The notes under the pieces were generated by a model that made no database searches, was not told the DNA's origin, and worked only from the letters and a program-made list of their open reading frames with translations. This document shows positions 45,453 through 54,943 of a stretch of 64,000 bases of DNA, piece by piece. The stretch is from JAXGMV01 sp040768445 (GTDB taxonomy: Bacteria; Chloroflexota; Anaerolineae; Anaerolineales; Anaerolineaceae). How positions within the stretch are numbered: position 1 is the first letter of the stretch; the number at the start of each line of letters is the position of its first letter. A program made the translations under genes and the position numbers. The stretch spans positions 1 through 64,000 of the forward strand of contig JAXGMV010000001.1 in the NCBI GenBank assembly GCA_040768445.1, written 5' to 3'.

Positions 45453-46299
45453 TTGGCGCTTTCATCAGCGGGCACTGGAGATAGCCAGGCAAATCGAGAC
45501 CCTGCAGCATGCCTATCCCAATCTGTGGTTGAATATAATCTCGGCGTGGAAATCAGCAGATACTGATGCTGCCTGGTTGACCTACTCAGCCAATTACCTG
45601 CTCTCAACTGCTGGTATCAAATGGGCTCTTGACCCCTACTCGCTGTACACCCGCCTTGGAGAATTGCCAACGCATAACTTCGTCAATGACCTAACCTGTC
45701 TTCAGGTCATTGTTCTTTCACATGCACACGCCGATCACCTGGACTTGAATATCGTATCCGCCCTGGCTGGCATGCCCATCACATGGGTTATACCAGAGTT
45801 TATGCATGAGAAAATTCATTCTATTGCTATACTGCCTGAAAACCTGGTAATCACTCCAGAGGCAGGTGTGCCAATAAAGCTGGGCAACCTTACGCTTACG
45901 CCATTTGAAGCCCGACATTTTAACGGCAGCCGCGGCGTTCCAGAAATGGGTTATCTGGCTGAGTTCTCGGGTAAACGCTGGCTTTTTCCGGGTGATACGC
46001 GTGATTATTCACTGGCAGGTTTGCCACCTTTTACAGACATAGACGGTGTTTTCGCGCATCTATGGCTCGGCCGGGGCTGTGCCTTGGATGCATCACCGCC
46101 GCTGCTGAATGACTTTTGCCAGTATTTTATCAATCTAAAGCCAAAACGAATGGTCGTGACCCACCTGCAGGAGCTTGGACGAGGTCCCCTGGATTACTGG
46201 ACTGTTGAACACTGCCATCAGGTATTTTCGATTCTAAATAAAGATGCGCCGGGCATTAAAATCCATTTTGCGTTAACCGGTCAGGTGCTTTACCTTTAA
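45445..46299 (+). CDS. Metallo-beta-lactamase-fold hydrolase (UlaG-like)
   Basis: About 284 aa. Motif HAHADHLD is the metal site; EARHFNGSRGVPEMGY, FPGDTRDY and VVTHLQELGRG supply further His/Asp ligands. It resembles UlaG-type lactonases and related phosphoesterases. It overlaps the PfkB gene by 8 bases (ATG 45445), so it is co-translated and probably acts on the same or a neighbouring metabolite. Confidence 0.82.
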   Translation: MPDWRFHQRALEIARQIETLQHAYPNLWLNIISAWKSADTDAAWLTYSANYLLSTAGIKWALDPYSLYTRLGELPTHNFVNDLTCLQVIVLSHAHADHLDLNIVSALAGMPITWVIPEFMHEKIHSIAILPENLVITPEAGVPIKLGNLTLTPFEARHFNGSRGVPEMGYLAEFSGKRWLFPGDTRDYSLAGLPPFTDIDGVFAHLWLGRGCALDASPPLLNDFCQYFINLKPKRMVVTHLQELGRGPLDYWTVEHCHQVFSILNKDAPGIKIHFALTGQVLYL

Positions 46300-46592
46300 T
46301 AAATCCTAACTTTTTATTAATTCCGCATGGTAAAGCGTCTCAAGTTTTTAAATTAGGTATAATTGAGCCAATTATTCTAAGAACCGGTCAACTGATTCAT
46401 CGAACCTTGTGATTGGCACCCTGCAGTTTAAGGTGGGAATGCAGCAAATCAATCAGTAAAAATCAAATTTGAATAGCACGCTCATAAGCCTGTCTTCTTA
46501 TTATTATAAGATCTGGCATAATGATTACATCAAGGAGAATACCGACTGAAAAGGAAAGATAGCATGACAGAATTATCACAAGGAAAGCTAAT
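46300..46592. other. Intergenic region upstream of mrpA
   Basis: The gap of 293 bases holds a perfect -10-like TATAAT at 46358-46363 without a good -35. A 13-residue frame (46564-46605, MTELSQGKLIWLF) with an AAAGGAAAG RBS ends just inside mrpA in another frame, and a second 13-residue frame at 46521-46562 precedes it. They may be leader peptides or chance. Confidence 0.4.
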
Positions 46593-48899
46593 ATGGTTGT
46601 TCTAATCATATTAGCCGGTTTTCTGGTAGCAATTATTGCCCCGCTCTTGACCAATCGCTGGCCAAAGCAATCAGGGTTCATCCTTGCAGTTTTGCCCTTT
46701 TTTCAAGTTGCATTTTTCACTTATCTTCTATTTTCCTGGTCAGATCAACCCCTGAAAATAAATATCCCCTGGGGTTCGCAAGTTGGCATGCAGCTTTCAT
46801 TTAATCTCGATGGCCTGGGGCTGCTTTTTGCAGTTTTGATCAGCGGGATCGGGTTCTTCGTTACCATTTACGCCAGCGGCTACTTGAAAGGGCATAAAGA
46901 CCTCGGCCGGTTCTATTTCTGGTTATTCGTGTTTATGTCGGCCATGATTGGCATGGTGCTGGCTGACAACCTTATTCTCCTGTTTGTGTTTTGGGAATTG
47001 ACAAGCCTGAGTTCTTTCTTCTTAATAGGTTTTAAACACGATGAGCAGCGTTCACGTGATGCCGCGCTTCAAGCGTTACTGGTAACTGGTCTGGGTGGTT
47101 TGGCAATGCTGGCCGGTTTTGTGATCATAGGCGAAGTTAGCGCTACGTATGAAATATCCGGGATTCTTGAAGCTGGCAGCACTATCAGAGAACACGCACT
47201 CTATCTACCTGCCCTCTTGCTCATACTGGCTGGCGCATTTACAAAATCAGCCCAATTCCCATTCCATTTCTGGCTGCCCAACGCCATGGAAGCACCTGCA
47301 CCTGTCAGCGCCTATTTGCATTCTGCGACGATGGTTAAAGCCGGCATTTACTTGATGGCGCGGCTGCTGCCTGCCTTCGGCGGCACACCAGAATGGTACA
47401 GCATCGTCATCACCATCGGCGCGCTGACGACGGCCGCCGGAGCGTTTCTCGCAATTGGCCAGACCGAACTGAAACGTCTGCTTGCCTACTCCACCATTTC
47501 AGCACTGGGAACAATGACCTTGCTGCTCGGCCTGGGTGATCCGCTGGCAGTCAAGGCAGCCATTGCCTTCCTATTTGCTCATGCACTTTATAAGGGTTCA
47601 CTCTTCTTGGTTGCCGGGTCTGTTGACCATGAAGCCGGAAGCCGTGATATTACAAAACTGGGCGGTTTGCGAAAAGCCATGCCGTTCAGTGCATTAGCTG
47701 CAAGCCTGGCAGGCCTGTCCATGGCAGGCGTGATACCATTTTTTGGTTTTGTCGCAAAAGAAGTCCTTTATGAAAAAGCGCTGGAGACTAATCCCTGGAT
47801 CATCGCCGTTGTGGTTTTTTCTGCACTTGCCAATGTTATTGTTGCTGCACTGGTTGCAGTCACACCCTTCTGGCGTCGAGCGACAGATCATGAAAATAAG
47901 CAGGATAAGCATCCGCATGAAGCTCCTGCTGTCATGCTTGCCGGTCCACTTTTTCTTTCATTAATCGGATTGCTGGCCGGCCTATTTGCCAGAGGTACTG
48001 GAAACCTTTTAAGCAATGCAGTCAACGCCAGTTCAGGCCAGATCGTGACAACTAAGTTAGCCCTCTGGCATGGGTTAACCCCTGCACTAATTCTGAGTCT
48101 GCTAACCCTTGCCATTGGCATAGGTGTTTATCTCATCATCAACCCGCTTCGAAAAGTTTTCCAAAAGAGTTACACGGTGCCAGGGCCAGAGAGGGCTTAC
48201 CAACTAACCTGGAGAGGTGTGCTGGGCGCCGCTGACAAACTCACCGGTATTCTGCAAAACGGTTTTTTACGCTATTACCTCTCAACGATCATTATCAGCA
48301 CCATAGGTGGTGTCAGTCTTACATTGTTATTAAAAGGCGGCTGGCATCTGCCTGACAAAATTCTTTTACCTCGTTTTTATGAAGTTGGTCTGGTCCTGAT
48401 CATTCTCATAGCAGCCTTCAATGTCACCATATCAAAATCTCGCCTTTCAGCAGTTGCTTCAATGGGAGCGATTGGTTTCGGTATCGCCTTGCTTTACTTG
48501 TTTTACGGTGCGCCAGATTTGGCTATGACCCAATTTTTGATTGAGTCGCTCACGGTGATCCTTTTCGTTGTGGCGTTCTACCACCTGCCGGGCTTTTCCA
48601 ATCTCAGTTCAAAACATGCCAAGATCAGAGATGCTTTTATTGCACTGTTTGCCGGCACCTTAATGACAGTCCTCGTGCTTTCTTCAATTGGCGGCCAGGT
48701 ATTCCCATCTATTTCTGGTTATTTTTCTGAAAATTCATACCTTCTCAGCCATGGACGGAATGTGGTCAACGTCATCCTGGTTGATTTTCGCGGTATTGAT
48801 ACGCTGGGTGAGATCACCGTTCTGGGAATCGCTGCCGTAGGGGTGTTTGCCTTGCTCAAGTTGGGAGACAAAAAGGAAAACAAGGAGGAAGGCAAATGA
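46593..48899 (+). CDS. mrpA: Na+/H+ antiporter subunit MrpA
   Basis: 768 aa, usual MrpA length, about 20 membrane helices. It is related to NuoL: LFVFWELTSLSSFFLIGF and KSAQFPFHFWLPNAMEAPAPVSAYLHSATMVKAG region, with the key Lys and Glu. The C-terminal part contains the MrpB-like extension (YGAPDLAMTQFLIESLTVI). It is the largest subunit of the multi-subunit cation/proton antiporter. Translationally coupled to mrpB (4-base overlap). An AAGGAAAG RBS precedes the ATG. Confidence 0.95.
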   Translation: MVVLIILAGFLVAIIAPLLTNRWPKQSGFILAVLPFFQVAFFTYLLFSWSDQPLKINIPWGSQVGMQLSFNLDGLGLLFAVLISGIGFFVTIYASGYLKGHKDLGRFYFWLFVFMSAMIGMVLADNLILLFVFWELTSLSSFFLIGFKHDEQRSRDAALQALLVTGLGGLAMLAGFVIIGEVSATYEISGILEAGSTIREHALYLPALLLILAGAFTKSAQFPFHFWLPNAMEAPAPVSAYLHSATMVKAGIYLMARLLPAFGGTPEWYSIVITIGALTTAAGAFLAIGQTELKRLLAYSTISALGTMTLLLGLGDPLAVKAAIAFLFAHALYKGSLFLVAGSVDHEAGSRDITKLGGLRKAMPFSALAASLAGLSMAGVIPFFGFVAKEVLYEKALETNPWIIAVVVFSALANVIVAALVAVTPFWRRATDHENKQDKHPHEAPAVMLAGPLFLSLIGLLAGLFARGTGNLLSNAVNASSGQIVTTKLALWHGLTPALILSLLTLAIGIGVYLIINPLRKVFQKSYTVPGPERAYQLTWRGVLGAADKLTGILQNGFLRYYLSTIIISTIGGVSLTLLLKGGWHLPDKILLPRFYEVGLVLIILIAAFNVTISKSRLSAVASMGAIGFGIALLYLFYGAPDLAMTQFLIESLTVILFVVAFYHLPGFSNLSSKHAKIRDAFIALFAGTLMTVLVLSSIGGQVFPSISGYFSENSYLLSHGRNVVNVILVDFRGIDTLGEITVLGIAAVGVFALLKLGDKKENKEEGK

Positions 48900-49312
48900 A
48901 TTCATTCATCCTGCGTGTTACTATCCGCTATCTTTTACCATTGCTGCTGTTATTTTCAATCTTCACATTTCTGAGAGGTCATAATGAGCCTGGGGGAGGA
49001 TTCGCAGCCGGGTTAATTGCAGCCGCCAGCTACGCGCTCTACATGATTGCATATGGCTCTGCTCAAGCTCGTAAGGTGCTGGCCGTTGATCCTCGTCTTC
49101 TGATCGGGTCAGGTCTGCTACTTGCCTTAATCAGCGGATTTATCCCTGTAATTATGGGCAAACCTTTCCTGACTGGAATCTGGGTTCAGATTCCCTTGCC
49201 TGGAAATAGTTATTACGATATTGGCACACCGTTCTTTTTTGACCTGGGAGTCCTGTTCGCTGTTGCTGGCGCCACCCTGACCTTTTTGTTCGTTTTTGAA
49301 GAGGAGATCTGA
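48896..49312 (+). CDS. mrpB: Na+/H+ antiporter subunit MrpB
   Basis: 138 aa, four membrane helices, with the family motif RGHNEPGGGFAAGLIAAAS. It starts 4 bases before the end of mrpA. Part of the membrane antiporter complex. Confidence 0.93.
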   Translation: MNSFILRVTIRYLLPLLLLFSIFTFLRGHNEPGGGFAAGLIAAASYALYMIAYGSAQARKVLAVDPRLLIGSGLLLALISGFIPVIMGKPFLTGIWVQIPLPGNSYYDIGTPFFFDLGVLFAVAGATLTFLFVFEEEI

Positions 49313-49314
49313 TC

Positions 49315-49680
49315 ATGGAAATCATTCTAGCCGTCATGATTGGGGGCTTATATGCATCAGCCATTTACATGATTCTGCGGCGCAGCCTAGTCAAAATTCT
49401 TATCGGTATCGTCTTATTAAGCCAGGCAACCAACATGTTGATTTTTACCAGCCCGGGTCTCACTCGCGGTAATTCGCCTGTCATCAAACCGGGCGAAATG
49501 GTGTTAAGCCAGCCATATTCTGACCCACTGCCCCAGGCATTGGTACTGACGGCCATTGTCATCAGCTTTGGATTGACCGCCTTTGCCCTTGCCCTTACAT
49601 ACCGGGCTTATAAAAGCGTGGGAACTGATGACCTGGATATGATGCGGAGTTCAGCACCTGGGGGTGAGGAAATCGAATGA
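49315..49680 (+). CDS. mrpC: Na+/H+ antiporter subunit MrpC
   Basis: 121 aa, NuoK-like, three helices. IGIVLLSQATNMLIF and DPLPQALVLTAIVISFGLTA are typical of MrpC. It starts 2 bases after mrpB and overlaps mrpD by 4 bases. Confidence 0.94.
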   Translation: MEIILAVMIGGLYASAIYMILRRSLVKILIGIVLLSQATNMLIFTSPGLTRGNSPVIKPGEMVLSQPYSDPLPQALVLTAIVISFGLTAFALALTYRAYKSVGTDDLDMMRSSAPGGEEIE

Positions 49681-51176
49681 ATAATTTGCTTGTTCTGCCA
49701 ATTCTAATACCGATGGTGTTTGGGGTTTTGTGCCTGCTGACTTACCGTTCATCACACCTGCAGAGGTTACTTGGCGTTTTAGGGACAGTGCTGCTCTTTT
49801 TCGTCAGTACCTTATTGTTTATAGCCACGTTAAACAGCCAGATCCTTGTCCTTCAAGTCGGGTCCTGGCCGGCGCCTTATGGCATAACACTGGTTGCAGA
49901 TCTCTTCAGCGCTATCATGCAGCTGCTAACCAGCATTGTGGGATTGGCAGTGGGTTGGTACTCGTTGGCAATGATTAGCGAAGGAAGGATCTCCTTCGGG
50001 TACTTTGCACTTTATCACTTCTTGATGATGGGTGTCAATGGCGCATTCTTGACGGGCGATATTTTCAACCTCTACGTGTGGTTCGAGGTCATGCTTATCT
50101 CATCATTCGTATTGATGGCTTTAGGCGGAGAGCGTGCCCAAATGGCTGGAGCGATAAAGTATGTCAGTATCAACTTGATTTCTTCTGCTATGTTCCTGGC
50201 AGCGCTGGGCATCCTTTACAGTGTTGCCGGTACCTTAAACATGGCTGACCTGGCGGTCAAGTTCTCTCAAATCGATGTTGATTCTTCTCGAGCACTCATC
50301 TCGACCTTATCGGTGCTATTTTTGGCAGCATTCGGCATCAAGGCTGCTATTTTCCCACTTTTCTTCTGGCTGCCAGCTTCTTATCATACACCACCGGCTG
50401 CTGTGGCTGCGATTTTCTCCGGTTTGCTGACCAAGGTTGGCGTCTATGCCTTGATCAGGGTATTCACGCTGATCTTCCTGCAGGATGCGCAGTTCACCCA
50501 CACCCTCATCCTCATTCTTTCAGGTCTCACCATGTTGATCGGCGTATTTGGAGCAATGGCACAACATGAATTCAGGCGTGTGCTCTCTTTCCATATCGTC
50601 AGCCAAATTGGCTACATGCTTATGGGTCTGGGACTGTTTACGCCACTGGCTTTAGCTGGCTCGGTGTTTTATATTCTCCACCATATTATTGTTAAAACCA
50701 ACCTCTTTTTAGTCAGTGGTGTTGTTGAATACCTTGGTAAAACAGCCGTATTAAAAAAGCTGGGCGGTTTATACCGAAGCCAGCCCGTGTTAGCCATTCT
50801 GTTCCTTATACCCGCAATGTCGCTTGCAGGTATCCCACCCCTCTCAGGCTTTTTTGCCAAGTTTAACCTGATCAAAGCTGGCTTACTTGAATCGCAATAC
50901 TGGGTTGTAGGTATTGCACTGCTGGTATCTCTCTTTACATTATTTTCCATGATCAAGCTCTGGAATGAAGCTTTTTGGAAACCAGAACCACAGGAGTACA
51001 GCGCCTCAAACCGTAAAATTACTCGATCCATGATTCTGCCGATTGTATTTTTAGCCAGCCTGACCGTGTTAATTGGTTTGGGTATAGGGCCAGCTTTCGA
51101 AGTGGCAATGCGTGCTGGGTTGCAGCTCTCTGATCCTGCACTATACATCTCAGCCGTATTAGGAGGGAGTCGATGA
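49677..51176 (+). CDS. mrpD: Na+/H+ antiporter subunit MrpD
   Basis: 499 aa, NuoM/N-like with about 14 helices. NLYVWFEVMLISSFVLMALGG has the key Glu; FGIKAAIFPLFFWLPASYHT has the key Lys; PPLSGFFAKFNLIKAG follows. It forms the second proton-conducting channel of the complex with MrpA. It overlaps its neighbours by 4 bases on either side. Confidence 0.95.
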   Translation: MNNLLVLPILIPMVFGVLCLLTYRSSHLQRLLGVLGTVLLFFVSTLLFIATLNSQILVLQVGSWPAPYGITLVADLFSAIMQLLTSIVGLAVGWYSLAMISEGRISFGYFALYHFLMMGVNGAFLTGDIFNLYVWFEVMLISSFVLMALGGERAQMAGAIKYVSINLISSAMFLAALGILYSVAGTLNMADLAVKFSQIDVDSSRALISTLSVLFLAAFGIKAAIFPLFFWLPASYHTPPAAVAAIFSGLLTKVGVYALIRVFTLIFLQDAQFTHTLILILSGLTMLIGVFGAMAQHEFRRVLSFHIVSQIGYMLMGLGLFTPLALAGSVFYILHHIIVKTNLFLVSGVVEYLGKTAVLKKLGGLYRSQPVLAILFLIPAMSLAGIPPLSGFFAKFNLIKAGLLESQYWVVGIALLVSLFTLFSMIKLWNEAFWKPEPQEYSASNRKITRSMILPIVFLASLTVLIGLGIGPAFEVAMRAGLQLSDPALYISAVLGGSR

Positions 51177-51646
51177 GCTTTTACATCATCATCAACCTTT
51201 TCCTTGCGTTGGCCTGGGCAGCCTTCCTGGGTGATTTCTCGCCTCAAAACTTGTTGGTTGGTTCTGTCTTGGGCTACCTTGTGCTTTTCCTGTCACGCCG
51301 CGCCCTGCCGCAATCGAAATATTTTGAAAAGGTAACCAAAGCAATTGGCTTCATGCTGTTCTTCATCTGGGAGCTTTTACTTGCCAGTCTGAGAGTCGCT
51401 AGTGATGTCCTTTCCCCAAAACTCAACATGCGGCCAAGAGTCATTGCTTACAAAATGGAAGCTCGCACAAAAGCAGAGATTGTTCTTCTGTCTAATCTCT
51501 TCACGTTAACACCCGGCAGCCTCAGTCTGGATGTCTCATCTGACAATACTGTATTGTACATTCACGCCATTTATGCCGAGGATAAAGAGAAAGCTATTGA
51601 GAGTCTCAGGCGACTTGAGAAAAAGCTTTTGGATTTACTTCGGTAG
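51173..51646 (+). CDS. mrpE: Na+/H+ antiporter subunit MrpE
   Basis: 157 aa, two to three helices. Motif LLSNLFTLTPGSLSLDVSSD is the MrpE hallmark. Overlaps mrpD by 4 bases. Confidence 0.93.
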   Translation: MSFYIIINLFLALAWAAFLGDFSPQNLLVGSVLGYLVLFLSRRALPQSKYFEKVTKAIGFMLFFIWELLLASLRVASDVLSPKLNMRPRVIAYKMEARTKAEIVLLSNLFTLTPGSLSLDVSSDNTVLYIHAIYAEDKEKAIESLRRLEKKLLDLLR

Positions 51647-51663
51647 CACAAGGATACCAGCAA

Positions 51664-51930
51664 ATGATAAATGTGATTTTCGGTTTATTGATACTTGGGA
51701 TGATATTTGCAGCAATCCGATTGTTCCGCGGACCCTCACTGCCGGACAGGGTTGTGGCGTTGGATCTTTTAGCAATTTTGGTGGTTGGTATGATTGCTGC
51801 CCATGCGGTCAGGTCGAACCAATCCATCTACCTTGATGTTGCCCTGGCGTTAGCTCTGATAGCCTTCCTGAGCACAATTGCTTTTGCATTTCATATTGAG
51901 AAGGGAGAAGTGCCATGGAAAAAATCCTGA
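51664..51930 (+). CDS. mrpF: Na+/H+ antiporter subunit MrpF
   Basis: 88 aa, three helices. FRGPSLPDRVVALDLLAI is the MrpF signature. Overlaps mrpG by 16 bases. Confidence 0.93.
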   Translation: MINVIFGLLILGMIFAAIRLFRGPSLPDRVVALDLLAILVVGMIAAHAVRSNQSIYLDVALALALIAFLSTIAFAFHIEKGEVPWKKS

Positions 51931-52277
51931 GTGAGATCTTGATGCTCATTGGCGCAGTATTCATGCTGATTGCTGCGCTTGGGGTACTGCGCCTGCCTGA
52001 CTTGTTTATGCGCATGCACAGCAATGCCAAATCGGCCACACTGGGTGTCTTCTTTATGATGATGGGGCTTTCAATTCATTTTGGCAATTTGTCAATTTTC
52101 ATTCGAGCCCTGTCAATCGTTTTGTTCTTCATGATCACTGCGCCTGTCGCCGCCCAAACAATTGCACGGGCTGCCTATTTCTCGGGTGTGCCATACTGGA
52201 AAGGCACCCTCAGTGACGATCTGGAAGGACAATACAATCCTGCCACACATCAATTAAACAAACCTGATGCCAGATAA
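51915..52277 (+). CDS. mrpG: Na+/H+ antiporter subunit MrpG
   Basis: 120 aa, three helices. Motifs GVLRLPDLFMRMHSNAKSATLG and MITAPVAAQTIARAAYFSG are diagnostic. It is the last gene of a complete seven-subunit mrp operon. The complex supports sodium efflux and pH balance in the membrane and could drive sodium-coupled transport such as that of PiT. Confidence 0.94.
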   Translation: MEKILSEILMLIGAVFMLIAALGVLRLPDLFMRMHSNAKSATLGVFFMMMGLSIHFGNLSIFIRALSIVLFFMITAPVAAQTIARAAYFSGVPYWKGTLSDDLEGQYNPATHQLNKPDAR

Positions 52278-52593
52278 TTTGATCAAACTAACATAGAAGT
52301 TTTTCACCATTTTTTAGCATCATCTCCATCTACAACTGATGAAGTTTGCCTAGCCGTTACTTGAAGGAATGGCTGTCCTGATGATTCTTCAGTCATTATT
52401 TCTTATCAACAGAACAAATAGTCCAGCTCTAGATAGAAATCACCAGGCAGATAGACCAGCAATGTGTCTTGTTAAGAGATAAATTCCGGTATATGATATT
52501 AGAAAGTACAAACTCATATACCTTGTTTGGCATAGCTTATTGCGAATTACTTGTTTTAAATGAAAAGCGTATCCAGGATTAAAATTGGACACA
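52278..52593. other. Intergenic region downstream of mrpG
   Basis: About 316 bases without a coding sequence. It contains the inverted repeat listed separately (52488-52522). The rest shows nothing I can assign. Confidence 0.6.
52488..52522. repeat. Inverted repeat, 9-bp arms
   Basis: GGTATATGA (52488-52496) and TCATATACC (52514-52522) are perfect reverse complements separated by 17 bases. It lies about 70 bases before the lipoprotein gene, a fitting place for an operator or a promoter-proximal hairpin. Confidence 0.6.
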
Positions 52594-54129
52594 ATGGACG
52601 ATATATATAAAACGAAAGATCGGGCTGCCGTACACTACACCACCGCAAGAATGGGCTTCATTCTGGCGTCTGTTCTAATCAGCCTGTTAATTTTGGCGGG
52701 CTGTAAACCCCCTGTACCCGCACCTGAGCCATCCGATCAACCGCTAACAGCTCAACCTGCACCATCATTGATTGTTAGCCTGAGTCCCACCATCTTTAAC
52801 ACGCCAACGGTTAGTGCCACTTCAAGTCAATCAGTCACGCCAATTCCCACCGCAATCATGCCGGGTACTATTCGACAGGGTGCTTTGTTTAGCAATCTCT
52901 CACCATACCAGGTTGAAGAGGTAGCCACGGGTGACTATCAACCGGATAATCCAACGTGCGGTGAGACATATTTAAATACGCTTAGTGAGCTGAACAGTGA
53001 AATACTGCTCACGCTGACCTACTCAACACCCGTCGTCCCTGATCAAATCGAGGTGTATACTGGCGATGGTACTGTTGCGATAAAGCACATTGAATTACTC
53101 AATTCTCTCACAGGGCTGGGGAGGTTAATTTATAAAGGTGATAAGGCATTTGCAACCGAACCAGTTACAGCAGGCGCCTGTACACAAAAATTTATCCTGC
53201 CTGCTGACATCGATTTTGAAGTTGATACGATCATCGTATCATTCCATGATCTGCCTTCAGCTGCACAGGTAGGCGCGGTTGAATTATTAGGACATCTTGA
53301 AAAATATGTTGAGCTACCGGTATTCTGGCGTATACCTCTGCCTGAGGTTGTGGTTGATCTATCAGCCAACCATTCCGGATTGGTGTATCTCTCAGACAAA
53401 GCCAACGGGCTGTATATGTATGATGTTGAGGGCAACCAGCTAAAAGCCTTTTCAGTGCCTGACCACGCAGCCATAACCAGTGTGGCATCCGACCCTGCTG
53501 GTAACTTGGTTTTGACGGATTCGGGATTTGGATGGTTTGTCAAGTTATCTCCAGAAGGGTATCAACTGAGCGCAGGCGGTGATGGTGACTATTACGAGGC
53601 TGCGGTGAATCCACTGGACGGCAGCCTGTACCTGCTGCACGACAACAGCCTATCAGTGTTCAACGGCGACACAGCTGAATTTATCCGACAGATCACACTG
53701 GATGAACAACTTATCTATACAAGTTTGACATTCAACAATCAGGGGCAGTTATATGCACTCTGCCACACGGATTATCCTGCTACACTGATTGAGCTGGATA
53801 CAAGCACAGGTGAAGAATTGGACACGATCCTGCTTGGTCGTTCCAACTTTGGTGAAATCATTGCCAGAGACCTGGCGATTGACGGAAGTGACAATTTCTA
53901 CATTCTGTTCTCAAACAACACCGCACAAATCGCTGTGCATATGCTGGATAAGGACGGATCTTTAGTTAGACGGTTTGGTACATTATCAACCGAAAATGCT
54001 GGCTGGACTGAAGGCGAATTCTTTGACCCGCGCGCCATCACTGTCACAGGGGACGGGCGCTTCATTATCATTGGCGACGGGCATGAAGACTCTGCTTTCC
54101 TGACCGCCTATCTCATTGAGCCAGACTAG
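52594..54129 (+). CDS. Lipoprotein with beta-propeller-like (NHL/SMP-type) domain
   Basis: About 511 aa. Lipobox LILAGC follows a hydrophobic stretch, so it is anchored on the outer face of the membrane. A Ser/Thr/Pro-rich linker follows. The C-terminal 290 residues contain repeated blades such as DPAGNLVLTDSG, NNQGQLYALCHTD and LDKDGSLVRRFG, like six-bladed NHL-type propellers. The start is uncertain: ATG 52594, an in-frame TTG at 52585 (nearer to AGGA) or ATG 52651. Function unknown; a surface binding role is likely. Confidence 0.75.
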   Translation: MDDIYKTKDRAAVHYTTARMGFILASVLISLLILAGCKPPVPAPEPSDQPLTAQPAPSLIVSLSPTIFNTPTVSATSSQSVTPIPTAIMPGTIRQGALFSNLSPYQVEEVATGDYQPDNPTCGETYLNTLSELNSEILLTLTYSTPVVPDQIEVYTGDGTVAIKHIELLNSLTGLGRLIYKGDKAFATEPVTAGACTQKFILPADIDFEVDTIIVSFHDLPSAAQVGAVELLGHLEKYVELPVFWRIPLPEVVVDLSANHSGLVYLSDKANGLYMYDVEGNQLKAFSVPDHAAITSVASDPAGNLVLTDSGFGWFVKLSPEGYQLSAGGDGDYYEAAVNPLDGSLYLLHDNSLSVFNGDTAEFIRQITLDEQLIYTSLTFNNQGQLYALCHTDYPATLIELDTSTGEELDTILLGRSNFGEIIARDLAIDGSDNFYILFSNNTAQIAVHMLDKDGSLVRRFGTLSTENAGWTEGEFFDPRAITVTGDGRFIIIGDGHEDSAFLTAYLIEPD

Positions 54130-54181
54130 TGCTGTTCTGGTTGAACGTTTACCATTATGAATGATTTCCTGGAGAAATCTG

Positions 54182-54943
54182 ATGAATAAAAAGATACTCT
54201 ATGTGATGGTCTGTCTCGCGATAGCAATGGTTATCATGAGCTGCACGATCAGCACTCGCACTCCAGAGAGCAGCCTGAATCTGGAAGAACATCAGCTCAT
54301 GAGTGCGCCGCAGCCGGCGCCTTTTCAATTTCAACCCATTGAAGGTACACAGGAGCAGGTGCAGTCTGAGCATGCTGTTGAAAGGGCACAGGTCGTCTAC
54401 AATGAAATTATCACAGTTGATCTCAGCCCGGCGATGCAGTCCATGGGAGAAAGCAGCGGCTTGTTGGCTGTTCTGGTCACTGATGTGCAGGACCACATGA
54501 AGCAGCACGTGCAGTTGAAGCGTAATGATGAACTCATTTTCGAAGCGCCCGCTGGCCTGCCCTCGCCGGCAATGCCCCTGCAGGCATTATGGACCTATGA
54601 TGATCACTGGGCGTTGGAAATCCTGTATGCAGATATGGAGACTTATGCTGGCAGAATATATATAGACGGGGGGTGTATTAATGACACGATGGGGTATGAA
54701 GACGCTTTTGGACTGCAGCTGATGGCAGGAGAACCTTTTTACTTTTTCCAAAAAGGCAGCAGTTTTGGGTACGTCTATGCTGGCGAAGAACATGATCTTG
54801 GCTATAATGAAATTCCCCATTATTACTGCTGCGGCGAAACGATGTTAAACCCGGTTCAGACCAAGAACATGGTTGGGTTCTTTGCCCGCAAGGTAGATAC
54901 CTGGTACTACGTTGAGCTGGGCGCATTTGATACCAAGCCGTAG
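54182..54943 (+). CDS. Lipoprotein of unknown function
   Basis: About 253 aa with lipobox VIMSC after a short hydrophobic segment; start 54182 has GGAGA upstream. I do not recognise a family. The C-terminal 37 residues, around MLNPVQTKNMVGFFARK, recur as a decayed copy at 55921-56031. It follows the propeller lipoprotein by about 50 bases and may share its operon. Confidence 0.75.
   Translation: MNKKILYVMVCLAIAMVIMSCTISTRTPESSLNLEEHQLMSAPQPAPFQFQPIEGTQEQVQSEHAVERAQVVYNEIITVDLSPAMQSMGESSGLLAVLVTDVQDHMKQHVQLKRNDELIFEAPAGLPSPAMPLQALWTYDDHWALEILYADMETYAGRIYIDGGCINDTMGYEDAFGLQLMAGEPFYFFQKGSSFGYVYAGEEHDLGYNEIPHYYCCGETMLNPVQTKNMVGFFARKVDTWYYVELGAFDTKP

Noticed and set aside
46358..46363. TATAAT as mrp promoter
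   Set aside because: No acceptable -35 at 16-18 bases and it lies 230 bases from the gene; kept only as a note in the intergenic entry.
46381..46520. Riboswitch (for example c-di-AMP or sodium type) upstream of mrpA
   Set aside because: Small stems such as CTGCAG..GTGGGAATGCAG can be drawn but I see no conserved core of a known class.
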